Shown: positions 17,154 to 26,260 of the stretch, in pieces | Position numbering within the stretch: position 1 is the first letter of the stretch | Layout: every line of letters starts with the position of its first letter | Assembly (NCBI RefSeq): GCF_014191605.1 | Contig: NZ_JACHWU010000002.1 | Span: 186,001-250,000 of the forward strand | Source: Prauserella isguenensis | GTDB lineage: Bacteria; Actinomycetota; Actinomycetes; Mycobacteriales; Pseudonocardiaceae | Reading direction: 5' to 3' | Length of the DNA: 64,000 nucleotides | Notes under the pieces: model-generated | Told to the model about the DNA's origin: nothing | Databases searched by the model: none | The model's input: the letters and a program-made list of their open reading frames with translations, nothing else | Translations under genes and position numbers: made by a program

Positions 17154-18299
17154 TCAGGCGATGACCAGGCGTTGCAGGTCGGTGCCGACGGTGACGGGGC
17201 GGTCGTATCCCTTGGCGGCCATGTGTTCCCACCGTGCTGTGTCGACCGGAGATCCGAGATTCGAGATGTGGGAGAGCACGAGCGCCGCGGCGTCCGCCTT
17301 CTGGGCCACGCTTCCCACTTCCTGCACCTCGACGTGGGACTGGAGCATGTGCTCGAGATCGGCCGGGCTCAGGTCGACGTCCCGGACGTTGATCGCCTCG
17401 TGGACGAGCATGTCGGTGCCTCGGGCAAGGGTCGTGAGGTTGTCGGTCGTCCGGGTGTCGCCGGAGAACGTGACGGACCCGTGGTCGGTGTCGAATCGAA
17501 ACGCGAACGAGGGGAAGACCGGCCCGTGCGGCACCAGGGTCGCCGTGACCTTCACCCGGTCGTCCTCCATGACAGGGAACGGCGGAGTGGCAGGTGCGGT
17601 GTTCCGAGGTCCCGCGCCGACGGAGGGAAGGGCGATCTCGTGGACATCGGCGAGGGTGCGAATGTCGCGGATGCTCATGTCTCGCAGGAAGATGTTGTCG
17701 CTGTAGGCGTACGCCTGGTGTAGTCGCGTGGTCATCTCCGCGGTGCCCGGCGTCGGCGATTTCGGTGCGACGGTGGGCGCGGTGCCGCCGCCGAACTTCG
17801 GCGGCAGATCGTCGGCGGGCCCGGGGCCGTACACCGGTACCGGGCCGGCGAGAGTGTCACCCAGGATGTTCTTGATGTGCCCACCGAGCAGGAAGAAGTT
17901 GTAGTAGTCGGCGACGTGGTCGGCGTGCAGGTGCGTGAGAAAGATCCCGCGCAACGAGTCCAGCCGGAGTCCGGCCTCGACGTACCGGGTCGTGGCGGCC
18001 CTGCCACAGTCGACGACGTAGGTCGCACCGTCGACGACGAGCGCGGTGGCGATACCCGCGCGGCCGGGGTCCACCGGCGGTCCGGCTTGGGTCCCGAGCA
18101 GCACGACGGCCAGCTTGTCCTGCTGTCCCGAAGACGCGGGCGTCGATGCGGCGGTCCTGGTCGCGACGGAGCCACCCGAGCAGCCGGCGATACCACCGAG
18201 CGCGGCCAGGCCGCCCACCGCGCCCAGCACCGAGCGTCGAGGGAGTCCTTCCCGGACTCCGGGGGACAGATCGTTCGATGCACCACACAGCGTGCACAT
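17154..18299 (-). CDS. Tat-exported MBL-fold hydrolase (lipoprotein)
   Basis: This 381-aa protein has a twin-arginine signal (RRSVLGAVGG) running into a lipobox (GGIAGC), so it should be folded before export and anchored to the outer face of the membrane by a lipid. The mature part is a metallo-beta-lactamase fold with an intact metal motif THLHADHVADYYNFFLLGG, VPHGPVFPSFAFRF, FSGDTRTT, LVHEA and VLSHISN, the order seen in arylsulfatase/lactonase-type (RNase Z-like) hydrolases. A MCTLCGASN start precedes the signal and is unusual. ATG 18299 is supported by GAGAGG upstream. The substrate is unknown; between a lactate permease and an IclR regulator it may release or detoxify an organic-acid ester or lactone. 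Confidence 0.85.
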   Translation of the reverse strand: MCTLCGASNDLSPGVREGLPRRSVLGAVGGLAALGGIAGCSGGSVATRTAASTPASSGQQDKLAVVLLGTQAGPPVDPGRAGIATALVVDGATYVVDCGRAATTRYVEAGLRLDSLRGIFLTHLHADHVADYYNFFLLGGHIKNILGDTLAGPVPVYGPGPADDLPPKFGGGTAPTVAPKSPTPGTAEMTTRLHQAYAYSDNIFLRDMSIRDIRTLADVHEIALPSVGAGPRNTAPATPPFPVMEDDRVKVTATLVPHGPVFPSFAFRFDTDHGSVTFSGDTRTTDNLTTLARGTDMLVHEAINVRDVDLSPADLEHMLQSHVEVQEVGSVAQKADAAALVLSHISNLGSPVDTARWEHMAAKGYDRPVTVGTDLQRLVIA

Positions 18300-18474
18300 A
18301 CGGAAACTCCTCTCACGAGGTCGACGGTGCGGACGGTAAGCCGGTGGTCGGGTGCCGGTCAGGTCCTGTTCGCCATCGCGCAACGGTGATGCCTGGGAGG
18401 CGTAACTGTGCTATCGCTGTGGAGGTCCAATGCCGGGCGGACGCGTCGCCCGGCCGGATCTACAGGAGGCTGGT

Positions 18475-19215
18475 GTGACGACCTCGACACGCGGGTCCGG
18501 CGGAGACGTAGCGTCGGTCACCCGCGCCGTGGCCGTTCTCGAGTGTTTCGAGGACGCCGAGCACCTGGGTGTGACGGAGGTGGCGGACCGAATCGGGACG
18601 GCCAAGAGCACCGCGGCCCGGCTGCTGGCCACGTTGCGACGTGCCGGACTGGTCGAGCAGGACCCGGAGACCGGCCGCTACATGCTCGGGCTGCGGCTGT
18701 ACGAATGGGGGCAGCTCACGGCGGCCCGGCATGCGCTGCGCGCAGCGGCCCGTCCGATCCTTCACGGCCTGTCCGCGGAGGTCGGGCTCACGGTCGCGCT
18801 CGTGTTCCCCACCGAGCGTGGCGTGGTGCACGTCGATCGCGTCGAGCCGCGTGGCGCCGTCGACTTCTGGAAGCATCGCGGCACGACCTTCTCCAATCGC
18901 GGTGCGGGCGGCGTCGTGATCGCCGCGAGCCGCGACGAGCCGGAGCACCGCCGGCCGGGAGCCGGCAGCGACGATCTCGCCACCCGCATCGCCAGGGCGC
19001 GGGACGACGGTTACGCCCTCGAGTTCGGCCACGTGATCGACGGAACCGCGTCCCTCGCCGCCCCGGTCCGCAGGCTCGCGGCGACCGAGGCCGCCATCGC
19101 CGTGATCGGACCCGAGCGGTCGTTCCGCTCCCGTGCCACGGTCGGTCGGCTCGCCGGGCTCGGCCGTTACGCCGCTCGCACGCTCGAAACCTGCGGACCA
19201 CCCGAGCTCGGGTAA
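18475..19215 (+). CDS. IclR-family transcriptional regulator
   Basis: This 246-aa protein has an N-terminal winged helix-turn-helix (VTEVADRIGTAKSTAARLLATL...GLVEQDPETGRYMLGL, roughly 30-80) and the C-terminal IclR effector domain (VGLTVALVF, VVHVDRVEP, FSNRGAGGVVIAAS, LAAPVRRL). It is divergent from the MBL lipoprotein gene, and the 175-bp interval between them is the likely operator region. IclR members usually respond to a small organic acid, so control of the MBL gene, and possibly lctP, is plausible. GTG 18475 follows CAGGAGGC at 7 nt; ATG 18430 would add 15 residues without a ribosome-binding site. Confidence 0.85.
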   Translation: MTTSTRGSGGDVASVTRAVAVLECFEDAEHLGVTEVADRIGTAKSTAARLLATLRRAGLVEQDPETGRYMLGLRLYEWGQLTAARHALRAAARPILHGLSAEVGLTVALVFPTERGVVHVDRVEPRGAVDFWKHRGTTFSNRGAGGVVIAASRDEPEHRRPGAGSDDLATRIARARDDGYALEFGHVIDGTASLAAPVRRLAATEAAIAVIGPERSFRSRATVGRLAGLGRYAARTLETCGPPELG

Positions 19216-19250
19216 GGGCATCCGAGGCGGCATCGGGGCGCTACGCGGTT

Positions 19251-19271
19251 ACCGGGCGGTCGAAACCCGGT
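19251..19271. terminator. Weak hairpin between convergent iclR and tsuA-like genes
   Basis: A 6-bp repeat ACCGGG/CCCGGT with a 9-nt loop lies in the 89-bp gap between two convergent genes. Its position fits a shared terminator, but the stem is short. Confidence 0.35.
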
Positions 19272-19304
19272 GAGAGGCAACGCGGACGGGTTGACCGCCG
19301 CCGA

Positions 19305-20576
19305 TCAGCAGACGCCGTCGGTGCGCTGCGGAACGCCGAGGCCGAACAGCGGCCGGAGCTTGATGCCGACCCAGGTGCCGAACAGGGCGAAGGCGCCCCA
19401 CAGCCAGCCGTGGAGGCTTCCGGTCGAGATGCCGCCGAGGTAGGCGCCGATGTTGCAGCCCCCGGCGAGGCGGGCGCCGAGCCCCATCAGGATGCCCCCG
19501 AGGACCGCGGCGACGGCGGTGCGCCACGGGATCTCGGAGCGGATCTTCCACGCGCCCGCCGCGGCGGAGGCCACGGCCGCGCCGAGGATGATGCCCACGT
19601 TGGTGAGCGTGGTCTTCTCCGTCCACACGGAACCGTCGAGCATCTCGGCGAACCGCGGCTGCTGCCAGAAGTCCCAGGTCTCAGGGTGTAGCCCGATCAA
19701 CTGCAGCAGCTTGGCTCCCCACAACGCGAACGCCGTCGTCACGCCCCAGATACCGCCGGAGACGAGCATCACCGCGGCGGCGAGGACACCGAGTACGACC
19801 GCGCCGACCAACATCGGCCAGGAGCCGCGGAACACCCGGGCGATACCGGTCGCGGTGGGCGGCGCCCCGACCGGCGGCGGGGTGCGTCGGGCCTGGACGA
19901 TCCGGGTCGCCACGACGATGAGCAGCAGCACGGCGATCGTGATCGCCCAGGAACCGAACCAGCCGACGTGGTCGGCCAGCAGCACACCGGGCACCGCGGG
20001 CCAGCCGTCGAGCAGCGGGAAGGCGAACGTGTACAGCACCGAGCCGACGACGAAACCGCCGAGCGTGAGCACGATCGTCGACTGGCCGGAGCCGACGGCG
20101 AACAGCGTGCCCGAGGCGCACGCCCCACCCAGTTGCATGCCGATCGCGAACAGGGTGGCGCCCACGAACAGTGCGATACCGATCGGCCCCGCGCTGGCTT
20201 CCGGGGTGTTGCCGAACAGGCCGGTGCCGGTACCGATCACGAGCGCGATCAGCGTGGCCGCCGTGCCGAGCAGCAACGTGTGGGCACGCAGCCCCTCGCC
20301 GTTGCCGACACCGATCAGCTGCCGCCATGCGGACGTGAAGCCGAATCGGGAGTGGAAGAGCGCGACGCCGAGGAAGAGGCCGATGACGAGCAGCGCGCCG
20401 AACTGCGCCCCGTGCACCGCCCAGACGTACCAGGCGAGGGCGACAGCCCCGATCCCGGCTGCGGTGAGCGGCGCCGTGCGCACGGGCTCCTCCGGCTGCC
20501 GACGGGGCGCCGTCCCGGAGGTCGGTGACGTGGTGAGGAAGTTGCGCACGCTGGTCGGGTCGGTGTCGGTGGACAC
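19305..20576 (-). CDS. tsuA: YeeE/YedE (TsuA-type) thiosulfate transporter-like membrane protein
   Basis: This 423-aa protein has about nine to ten hydrophobic segments. It carries two copies of the family's Gly-Gly-x-Cys signature: GGACASG with Cys153, and GGCNIGAYLGG with Cys374. In TsuA, conserved cysteines line the path for thiosulfate. The form here is the fused, full-length type in which both halves are in one chain, so no separate YedE half is needed. GTG 20576 is preceded by GCAGGAGC. No TusA-like partner is next to it. The next gene upstream on the same strand is a molybdoenzyme 264 bp away, which may draw on the sulfur supply for cofactor synthesis; that is conjecture. Confidence 0.8.
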   Translation of the reverse strand: MSTDTDPTSVRNFLTTSPTSGTAPRRQPEEPVRTAPLTAAGIGAVALAWYVWAVHGAQFGALLVIGLFLGVALFHSRFGFTSAWRQLIGVGNGEGLRAHTLLLGTAATLIALVIGTGTGLFGNTPEASAGPIGIALFVGATLFAIGMQLGGACASGTLFAVGSGQSTIVLTLGGFVVGSVLYTFAFPLLDGWPAVPGVLLADHVGWFGSWAITIAVLLLIVVATRIVQARRTPPPVGAPPTATGIARVFRGSWPMLVGAVVLGVLAAAVMLVSGGIWGVTTAFALWGAKLLQLIGLHPETWDFWQQPRFAEMLDGSVWTEKTTLTNVGIILGAAVASAAAGAWKIRSEIPWRTAVAAVLGGILMGLGARLAGGCNIGAYLGGISTGSLHGWLWGAFALFGTWVGIKLRPLFGLGVPQRTDGVC

Positions 20577-20840
20577 GGTCGCTCCTGCTTCGCTGATGTG
20601 GCGCGGCCCGCGGCGATCCGCAGTGGATCCCGGGCGGCCGTGGGTGGGTCCGAGCCCGCGACGATGCGGCGGTCGAGCCCGTGGTGGACGATCACGCGGC
20701 TTTCCGGCGGACCGACGGTGGGATGCCGCCGCGGCGGGTGCCTGCACGGGCCAGCCTACGTCGGCGCGCCGCCCCGACGAACCGTGTCCACGATCCGGGA
20801 CGCCCCGGACACGACCGCGGCAGGTGGGCCGCGATCGGCG

Positions 20841-23189
20841 TCACACCGGCCGGTCGACCTCACCCGGCGGCGGGGTCGCCTCGACGACCTCGGGCGGCTC
20901 GAACGCGCGGACGGCGGGTACGTCGGCGCCCGTGGGTTCGATCTCGACGAGGGTCGTGCCGGACGTCGGTCCCTGTGCCAGCCGGGACGTACCGGTGTCG
21001 CGCGTGAGCACGTTGGGGTTGCCGTGTCGACAGACACCGTCGTCGTCGGGGTCGTACCAGGCACCCGTCGCCAGCACCGCCACGCCGGGCCGCACCGCGT
21101 CGGTGAGCCGTGCGCCGGCGAGGCAGGCCCCGCGGTCGTTGTGGATCCGCACGGTGTCGCCGTCCGCGATCCCACGGGCACGGGCGTCGTCGGGGTGCAG
21201 GTCGACGGGTTCGCGGCCGCCGACCTTCGAATCCCGGCTGATGCGGCCGCCGTCGTACTGCGAGTGCAGTCGCGTCTTCGGCTGGTTCGACACCAGGTGC
21301 AGGCCGTGGCGCTCGGCGGCCTCGGTGCCGAGCCGCTCGTAGGGTTCGAGCCACACGGGCATGCCGGGGCAGTCCGGATAGCCGAACGCGGCGACCGTGT
21401 CGCTGACCAGTTCGATCCTGCCGGACGGGGTCGCGAGGGGAGCGCCCGCGGGATCGGTGCGCAGTGTGGCGAAAGAACCGCCGTCGGGTGTCATGTCCTT
21501 CTCGGGCAGAGCCGCCGACCCCGCGCGCCAGAACGCGTCGAAGCCGGGCAGATCGACGCCCTCGGCACGGAGCCGCTCGCGCGTGCGGTCGTACAGCTCG
21601 CGCACCCACTGCCGTTCGGAGCGGCCTTCGGTGAAGCGGTCACCGAAGCCGAGCCGCGCGGCGAGTGCGGCGAAGACCGCGTGATCGGTCCGCACGTCCG
21701 CGGGTGGCGGCACCGCCCGGTGCATGGCGGTGATGGTGGAGTCGGCGGCGCCCAGCGCGAAATCGTCCCGTTCGAGCGTGGTGGCCACCGGGAAGACGAT
21801 GTCGGCACGCCTGGCCGTCGCGTTCCACCACGATTCGTGGACGATCACCGTGTCCGGGCGTTGCCACGCCCGCTCCAACCTGCCGAGATCCTGGTGGTGG
21901 TGGAACGGGTTGCCGCCCGCCCAGTACACGAGGCGGGTGTCCGGGAAGGTGATGCGCTCGCCGTCGTAGTCGACCGTCCCGCCCGGTTCGAGGAGCATGT
22001 CGGCGATACGCGCCACCGGGATGCGGGCCACGGCACCGCCGGCGGGCTGGGGCAATGCGGCGATCCGTCGATGGCCCCGGGTGCCGTGCTCGGCGATCCC
22101 CAGGCCGCCCGCGGGGCCGCCGCCGGGCAGGCCGCACGATCCGGACAGTGCCGCCAGCGCGATGCCCGCCCAGTACGGCTGTTCGCCGTGGTCGTGCCGC
22201 TGGATCGACCACGCGAGGTTGATCACCGTGCGATGTGCGGCGATCGTGCGCGCCAGCTCACGGATGCCGTCCTCCGGTACTCCGGTGATGCCGGAGGCCC
22301 ATGCCGGATCCTTCGCCGTGCCGTCGCTCCGGCCGAGCACGTAGTCACGGAACCGGTCGAAGCCGACGCAGCAGCGGGTCGCGAAGTCGGTGTCGGCGAG
22401 TCCCTCGGCGAGCAGGACGTGGGTGAGCGCGAGCATCAGCGCCGTGTCCGTCCCCGGCCGCAGCGGCAGCCACCGCGCGCCGAGTTCGGCCGCGGCGTCG
22501 TCCCGGACGGGGGAGACGTTGACGAACCGCACCCCGGCCCCGGCCGCGGCGCGTTGCCACGACGTCTGCGTGTGCCTGCTCGGGCCGCCCGGCACCATCT
22601 GCGTGTTCTTCGCGGCCAGTCCGCCGAACGAGACGACGAGGCCCGCGTGCTCCGTGATCTCCCGCCATGTCGGGCCCCGCTCGTGCAGGCTCGTCGGCCC
22701 GCCTCCGATCACGTGCGGAAGCACGACCTCCATGGCGGCGAAGCTGTAGGTGTTGACCGAGGCGGTGTACCCGCCGGCCATCGCGAGGAACCGGTGGATC
22801 TGGCTCTGGGGATGGTGGAACCGCCCGGCACTGCCCCAGCCGTAGGAGCCGCCGTAGATCGCCGCCGGCCCGTGTTCGCCGCGGACCCGGGTGAGCTCAC
22901 CTGCCGCCAGGTCGAATGCGCGGTCCCAGGTCACGGTGACGAACCGGTCCCGGCCGCGTACCGAGTCGCGGTCGCCGAGGAGCCAGCCTTCGCGCACCAT
23001 CGGGCGGGTGATCCGGTACGGCGCGTGGTTCACCTCTGGCACGCCCGCCCCGACCGGCGACGGATCCGGATCGCCCGGATGCGGTTCCACCGCGACGACC
23101 CGGTCACCGGAGGACACGACGTCGTAGCGGCCCCAGTGGAAGGTCGTCGGGGTGCGGGTGGTCTCACCTGCCGAACTGTCACCACTCAC
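20841..23189 (-). CDS. Molybdopterin oxidoreductase of the BisC/TorZ type
   Basis: This 782-aa DMSO-reductase-family enzyme has no N-terminal Fe-S cysteine motif. It begins with THFHWG-like TPTTFHWGRYDV and has IYGGSYGWGS, where Ser115 is the expected molybdenum ligand and the flanking Tyr and Trp are typical of S-/N-oxide reductases. Later motifs include GLPGGGPAGGL, HESWWNATARRADIVFPVATT and HLVSNQPKTRLHSQYD. Relatives reduce biotin sulfoxide, trimethylamine-N-oxide or methionine sulfoxide. No Tat signal is visible, so the enzyme is cytoplasmic, as for BisC. GTG 23189 is where similarity begins, although the ribosome-binding site is weak. No dedicated membrane partner gene is adjacent. Confidence 0.85.
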   Translation of the reverse strand: MSGDSSAGETTRTPTTFHWGRYDVVSSGDRVVAVEPHPGDPDPSPVGAGVPEVNHAPYRITRPMVREGWLLGDRDSVRGRDRFVTVTWDRAFDLAAGELTRVRGEHGPAAIYGGSYGWGSAGRFHHPQSQIHRFLAMAGGYTASVNTYSFAAMEVVLPHVIGGGPTSLHERGPTWREITEHAGLVVSFGGLAAKNTQMVPGGPSRHTQTSWQRAAAGAGVRFVNVSPVRDDAAAELGARWLPLRPGTDTALMLALTHVLLAEGLADTDFATRCCVGFDRFRDYVLGRSDGTAKDPAWASGITGVPEDGIRELARTIAAHRTVINLAWSIQRHDHGEQPYWAGIALAALSGSCGLPGGGPAGGLGIAEHGTRGHRRIAALPQPAGGAVARIPVARIADMLLEPGGTVDYDGERITFPDTRLVYWAGGNPFHHHQDLGRLERAWQRPDTVIVHESWWNATARRADIVFPVATTLERDDFALGAADSTITAMHRAVPPPADVRTDHAVFAALAARLGFGDRFTEGRSERQWVRELYDRTRERLRAEGVDLPGFDAFWRAGSAALPEKDMTPDGGSFATLRTDPAGAPLATPSGRIELVSDTVAAFGYPDCPGMPVWLEPYERLGTEAAERHGLHLVSNQPKTRLHSQYDGGRISRDSKVGGREPVDLHPDDARARGIADGDTVRIHNDRGACLAGARLTDAVRPGVAVLATGAWYDPDDDGVCRHGNPNVLTRDTGTSRLAQGPTSGTTLVEIEPTGADVPAVRAFEPPEVVEATPPPGEVDRPV

Positions 23190-23326
23190 ACCGGCGACCG
23201 TACTCGCGCGCGGTGCAGGCGGCCGCCACGGTCGCCTGCACCGCGCGGACATCGGCGAGCGCCGGGCGCCGGCGACTGCACTGCCGGGCAGGGTTGTCGC
23301 GAGTAATCTCCGATGCTGTGACCTGA

Positions 23327-23342
23327 CGTGACCGTGGTCACG
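23327..23342. promoter_or_regulatory. Perfect dyad upstream of the universal stress gene
   Basis: CGTGACC-GT-GGTCACG, with 7-bp arms and a 2-nt centre, lies 41 nt before the stress-protein start and in the gap to the divergent molybdoenzyme gene. It is a candidate operator. It does not match the DosR box. Confidence 0.4.
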
Positions 23343-23383
23343 CCGGCCGGGTCGACGGCACACATCGGAGGGGAGTGCAGTTC

Positions 23384-24274
23384 ATGGCAACGATCGTGGC
23401 AGGGATCGACGGGTCCGCATCGGCTATGCACGCGGCGGTGTGGGCCGCCCGGGAAGCCGAACGGCGCGGTGACGCGGTACGGCTGGTCTTCGCCTATTTT
23501 GTCCCGAGCGGCGCCTACCCGGCGTTCGTGTACTCGGTGGAAAAGGTGCGCGAGGGTGTCGAACAACAGGCCCAGGCCGCGCTGGACGCCGCCCGGACCG
23601 AGATCGCGCAGGCGGTGCCGGGGATCGAGGTCGAGGCGCTGCGTGTCGAGGGCCAGCCGGCCCATGTGCTGGCGAACGAGTCGCGCGGTGCGCGGTGTGT
23701 GGTGGTCGGATCGCGTGGTCTCGGCGGGTTCACCGGTATGCTCGTCGGCTCTGTGGCCGTGTCGCTGGCCGCACATGCCCACAGCGATGTCGTCGTGGTG
23801 CGGGGCGCACGCTACGACGACCCGCCCCCGATGGCCGGACCCGTGGTCGTCGGCGTGGACGGATCGGAGCACGCCGGGCAGGCCGTGTCAGTTGCCTTCG
23901 ACGCCGCACAGCTACGCGGTGTGCCACTTGTCGCAGCGCATACCTGGAACGATGTGATCGCGACCGAAGGACCTTACGCATATCCGTTCCCGACGGACCT
24001 GACCGAGGTGGAGGCCGCAGGGCGCACGCTCCTCGACGAGGCGCTCGCGCCCTGGCGGGAACGCTACCCGGATGTCGAGGTGCGCGAGGTACTCGAAGCA
24101 GGGCGACCTGTCCGCGCGCTGTTGCGGCACGCCGAGGGCGCGCAGCTCGTGGTGGTCGGGACGAGGGGCCGCGGCGGGTTCGCCGGCATGCTGCTCGGGT
24201 CGACGAGCCAGGCGCTGGTGATCCACGCGCCGTGCCCGGTCGTCGTGACCCGGCCGGAGGGGTCGGGAGCCTGA
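23384..24274 (+). CDS. Universal stress protein, tandem USP domains
   Basis: This 296-aa cytoplasmic protein contains two UspA domains in tandem (about 1-145 and 152-290). Each starts with the Asp-Gly-Ser nucleotide site (GIDGSASA; GVDGSEHA) and ends in the ATP-binding loop G-x2-G-x9-G (GSRGLGGFTGMLVGS; GTRGRGGFAGMLLGS). Tandem USPs bind ATP and adjust growth under hypoxia or starvation in mycobacteria. GGAGGGGAG sits 8 nt before ATG 23384. The next gene, an Acg-like nitroreductase, follows after 4 nt. Confidence 0.9.
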   Translation: MATIVAGIDGSASAMHAAVWAAREAERRGDAVRLVFAYFVPSGAYPAFVYSVEKVREGVEQQAQAALDAARTEIAQAVPGIEVEALRVEGQPAHVLANESRGARCVVVGSRGLGGFTGMLVGSVAVSLAAHAHSDVVVVRGARYDDPPPMAGPVVVGVDGSEHAGQAVSVAFDAAQLRGVPLVAAHTWNDVIATEGPYAYPFPTDLTEVEAAGRTLLDEALAPWRERYPDVEVREVLEAGRPVRALLRHAEGAQLVVVGTRGRGGFAGMLLGSTSQALVIHAPCPVVVTRPEGSGA

Positions 24275-24278
24275 GCCG

Positions 24279-25262
24279 ATGGGAGCCCGCGACGCGACGA
24301 CCGGCCCCGCGGACATCGCCGTGCGCGCGGGCATCCGCGCCCCGTCGCAGCACAACACCCAGCCGTGGCGGTTCCGGGTGCTCGGCGACGGCGTCGAGGT
24401 GCTGCGGGACGCCGGCCGGGTGCTCGAACACGGTGACGACGGCGGCCGCGGCGCCGACCTGGCGTGCGGCGCGGTGCTGTGCAACATGCGGGTCGCGCTC
24501 ACCGCGGCCGGGTACGGCTGCGCCGTCGATGTGCTGCCGGACGGCGGGCGCCCCGAACTGGCGGGCGTCGTGCGGTTCACCGGACCGGCGAGACCCGGGC
24601 CCGAGGACATCGCGCTCGGCGCCGCCGTCGCGCGCCGGGCCACCAACCGCAGGCCGTTCGCCGACCGGCCCGTCCCGCCGTCGCTGCGGCACCGGCTCGC
24701 CGCCGCGGCCGACGGCGAGGGCGCCCGGCTCGTGGTGCTGTCCCCGGCCGAGCTCGACACGTTCGCCGCGTTGTTGCGCCGCGCCGACCACGAGCTCGCC
24801 CGCGATGCGGACTACCGCGCCGAGCTGGCCGCGTGGACGCACGACGGGGAGCGGCCGGACGGCGTGCCCGCGTCGGCGGGCGGGCCACGACCCGAGCCCG
24901 GGACGCTGCTGGCCATGCGCGACTTCGGTGCGGCTCGCCGCGTCGCCGACGAGCCGCCGACAGCGGCACGGGCGTTCGAACGTGACCCGTGCGTCGCGGT
25001 GCTCACCAGTACCGGCGACACCCGCAGACATCGGATCACCGCGGGCATCGCGCTGGAACACGTGCTGCTCGTGGCCACCTCACGCGGGCTGGGCGCATCG
25101 TTCCTGCCGCAGCCCCTGGAGGTCGAGTCCACCCGGCTCGAACTCACGACGGCACTGGGGCGCCGGGGGTACCCGCAGACCGCGTTGCGCCTCGGCTACG
25201 GATATCCCGGCGCGACGACCCCGCGTCGACCGGTGGAGGACGTGACCAGCTACGCCGGATGA
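24279..25262 (+). CDS. Acg-like nitroreductase-fold protein
   Basis: This 327-aa protein begins with the nitroreductase FMN-pocket signature APSQHNTQPWRF and contains ARRATNRRPF, CVAVLTSTGD and LEHVLLVATSRGLGASFLPQ. Together with its length this matches the Acg family of Mycobacterium (Rv2032 type), in which two nitroreductase-like halves are fused. Acg binds FMN but has poor nitroreductase activity and may store flavin during dormancy; that is family knowledge, not seen here. It sits between two universal stress genes and is probably co-transcribed with the first, with the start 4 nt past its stop. Confidence 0.8.
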   Translation: MGARDATTGPADIAVRAGIRAPSQHNTQPWRFRVLGDGVEVLRDAGRVLEHGDDGGRGADLACGAVLCNMRVALTAAGYGCAVDVLPDGGRPELAGVVRFTGPARPGPEDIALGAAVARRATNRRPFADRPVPPSLRHRLAAAADGEGARLVVLSPAELDTFAALLRRADHELARDADYRAELAAWTHDGERPDGVPASAGGPRPEPGTLLAMRDFGAARRVADEPPTAARAFERDPCVAVLTSTGDTRRHRITAGIALEHVLLVATSRGLGASFLPQPLEVESTRLELTTALGRRGYPQTALRLGYGYPGATTPRRPVEDVTSYAG

Positions 25263-25300
25263 CGAGTGCCGTCCGGTGACGTCGGAAGGAGCCTCGAGGT

Positions 25301-26197
25301 ATGGACACCGAAACCCCAGCGCTGCGGGACGGCCCGGTGGTGGTCGGGACCGACGGGTCCGACGGAGCGACGCGCGCACTGGACTGGGCGGCCGACCTGG
25401 CCGCGGCGAGCAACCGGCCGCTGCGGATCGTGCACGCGTTCACCTACGTGCAGGGCTTCTACGGCGGGGATCTTCCCGCCAGCCCCGAGGTGTACCGGGC
25501 GATGGAGGACGAGGGACGGAAATTCCTCGAGGACGCACGGTCGCGGGTGACCGCGAGGGCGCCCGAGGTCGACGTCGAGACCGACATGCCGTTGCAGGGG
25601 TCGGTGCCGATGCTCGTGGACGAGTCCGAGCGGGCGAGTGTGCTGGTGGTCGGCACCTCGGGCCGCGGCGGCTTCACGGGCATGCTGGTCGGGTCGACAT
25701 CGGTGTCGCTGACCGCGCACGCACAGTGCCCCGTGGTGGTCGTGCGGGGCGCCGGCACCGGGATGGCGCGGGAGGGCCCGGTGGTCGTCGGAGTCGACGG
25801 CAGCGGGGTGAGCACGGCCGCCGTGAACGCCGCGTTCTCCGTAACGTCGCTGCTCGGTGCCCCGCTGGTCGCCGTGCACGCCTGGGCGGACGTGGAGTAC
25901 GAGTGGCGCCTGGCCGAGATGGCCGAGGGGGCGTCGCAGGAGCAGTCCGAGCAGGTCGTGCTGTCCGAGGCACTGGCGGGCATGCCGGAGCGCTATCCGG
26001 ACGTGCGAGTGGAGCGGGTCGTGGTGCCGGGCAAGCCCCGGCAGCAGCTGCTCGAACGCGCCCAGGGTGCTCGCCTGCTGGTCGCGGGCAGCCGCGGGCG
26101 CGGAGGATTCCGCGGAATGCTCCTCGGGTCGACGAGTCAGACGTTGATCCACCACGCCGCCTGCCCGGTCATGATCGTCCGGCCACGCCGGGGCTGA
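25301..26197 (+). CDS. Universal stress protein, tandem USP domains
   Basis: This 298-aa protein has two UspA domains, with nucleotide-site starts GTDGSDGA and GVDGSGVS and ATP loops GTSGRGGFTGMLVGS and GSRGRGGFRGMLLGS. It resembles the upstream USP at 23384-24274 in layout but has clearly diverged, so the duplication is old. GGAAGGAG precedes ATG 25301, and the gap to the nitroreductase is 38 nt. A likely operon of USP, Acg-like protein and USP results. Confidence 0.9.
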   Translation: MDTETPALRDGPVVVGTDGSDGATRALDWAADLAAASNRPLRIVHAFTYVQGFYGGDLPASPEVYRAMEDEGRKFLEDARSRVTARAPEVDVETDMPLQGSVPMLVDESERASVLVVGTSGRGGFTGMLVGSTSVSLTAHAQCPVVVVRGAGTGMAREGPVVVGVDGSGVSTAAVNAAFSVTSLLGAPLVAVHAWADVEYEWRLAEMAEGASQEQSEQVVLSEALAGMPERYPDVRVERVVVPGKPRQQLLERAQGARLLVAGSRGRGGFRGMLLGSTSQTLIHHAACPVMIVRPRRG

Positions 26198-26260
26198 CGC
26201 CGGGGCCACGCCGGGGCCGAGGGCGGGACCGACCGGGCGAGCGGCGGCGCGGCGCCGGTG

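Noticed and set aside
16963-17232. Minus-strand frame with a FAARRANIGDSGNPLRDAL segment between lctP and the MBL lipoprotein gene
   Set aside because: It overlaps the end of the MBL gene, has no ribosome-binding site, and I recognise no family. It may be a decayed gene, but the evidence is too thin.
23384-26197. Recent duplication of the two universal stress genes
   Set aside because: They share layout and loop motifs, but their sequences have diverged widely at protein level; they are old paralogues.
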